Assembly (NCBI RefSeq): GCF_039539605.1
Contig: NZ_BAABDL010000117.1
Coordinates: forward strand, 1-47,670
Length of the DNA stretch: 47,670 nt
Origin: Amphibacillus indicireducens
GTDB lineage: Bacteria; Bacillota; Bacilli; Bacillales; Amphibacillaceae
Direction of reading: 5' to 3'
The translations under genes and the position numbers were made by a program. The notes under the pieces were generated by a model, which saw nothing but the letters and a program-made list of their open reading frames with translations, made no database searches and was not told the DNA's origin. This document shows, piece by piece, positions 47,633 through 47,670 of this stretch (positions are counted from its first letter, which is position 1; each line of letters starts with the position of its first letter).

Positions 47633-47670
47633 ACAGCCATGACCCCATATACATGAAGGGTTATGGCTGT
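47633..47670. terminator. hairpin at the window end (cut off)
   Basis: ACAGCCATGACCC and GGGTTATGGCTGT form a 13-bp stem; A-rich sequence on the left gives a T-run on the minus strand, so it is probably the terminator of a minus-strand gene beyond the window, perhaps bidirectional. Confidence 0.6.

Overview
The window looks like chromosome of a low-GC, endospore-forming Bacillaceae-type Firmicute. Support: an alpha/beta-type SASP gene, a YhcN/YlaJ lipoprotein, a YjcZ-type miniprotein, a CggR-headed glycolytic operon, CtsR, Zur and CggR operators, HPr with the regulatory Ser47 (Ser46 without Met), and B. subtilis-like gene orders (queG-yhbB-trmL; cggR-gapA-pgk-tpiA-gpmI-eno; secG-est-rnr-smpB-ssrA). 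The species cannot be named from sequence alone; a halophilic or alkaliphilic relative of Oceanobacillus/Amphibacillus is a guess.

Layout. 1-305: 20-bp tandem repeats. 306-2863: queG, an amidase-domain gene, trmL. 3246-7550: lipoprotein, stand-alone murG, a frameshifted beta-carbonic anhydrase, membrane-anchored trypsin-like protease, a small YhdB-like gene, YhcN/YlaJ lipoprotein. 7654-7960: repeat array A. 8074-13209: luxS, M20 peptidase, rhodanese-like/CstR-like pair, zinc-binding lipoprotein with a Zur box, SDR, YjcZ miniprotein. 13256-14240: array B with an inserted palindromic element. 14279-17517: AraC regulator divergent from a GH127 beta-L-arabinofuranosidase. 17630-18285: a 638-bp MITE-like element with 9-bp target duplication. 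18502-24128: map, azlCD, Mn-type CDF exporter, VanY-like carboxypeptidase, fumC, SASP. 24203-28441: msmX, PucR/CdaR-type regulator, yheA, clpP, tRNA-Arg(CCG), small genes. 28731-35919: cggR-gapA-pgk-tpiA-gpmI-eno. 35963-36068: array D. 36220-38469: small membrane protein and ptsHI (minus). 38769-42193: secG, esterase, rnr. 42207-43134: array C and a gene fragment. 43401-44318: smpB and ssrA. 44672-47530: sucrose EIIBC and sucrose-6-phosphate hydrolase.

How genes work together. Sucrose enters through the EIIBC using phosphate from PtsI/HPr, is split by SacA and enters the glycolytic operon, which CggR controls. MsmX probably energises one or more oligosaccharide ABC importers not in the window, and the AraC/GH127 pair points to use of arabinose-containing plant polymers. 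SmpB and tmRNA sit beside RNase R, which degrades trans-translated messages. The CsoR-family regulator has the Cys31/Cys60 pair without the copper-binding His, and its rhodanese-like partner fits persulfide rather than copper sensing.

The most unusual content is non-coding. Four intergenic arrays (A-D, both orientations) share a 52-53 bp unit built from a near-palindromic node (CGATTAG..CTATTCGTTA) plus one of two spacer types, always in the order type 1 then type 2, with a shared leader side and a degenerate terminal node. A period of about 52.5 bp is five helical turns. A second family of GC-rich palindromes (CCGCGGG...CCCGCTGG) occurs at 10.8, 13.4, 17.7, 18.3 and 26.4 kb, twice inside elements with terminal inverted repeats and target-site evidence of insertion.
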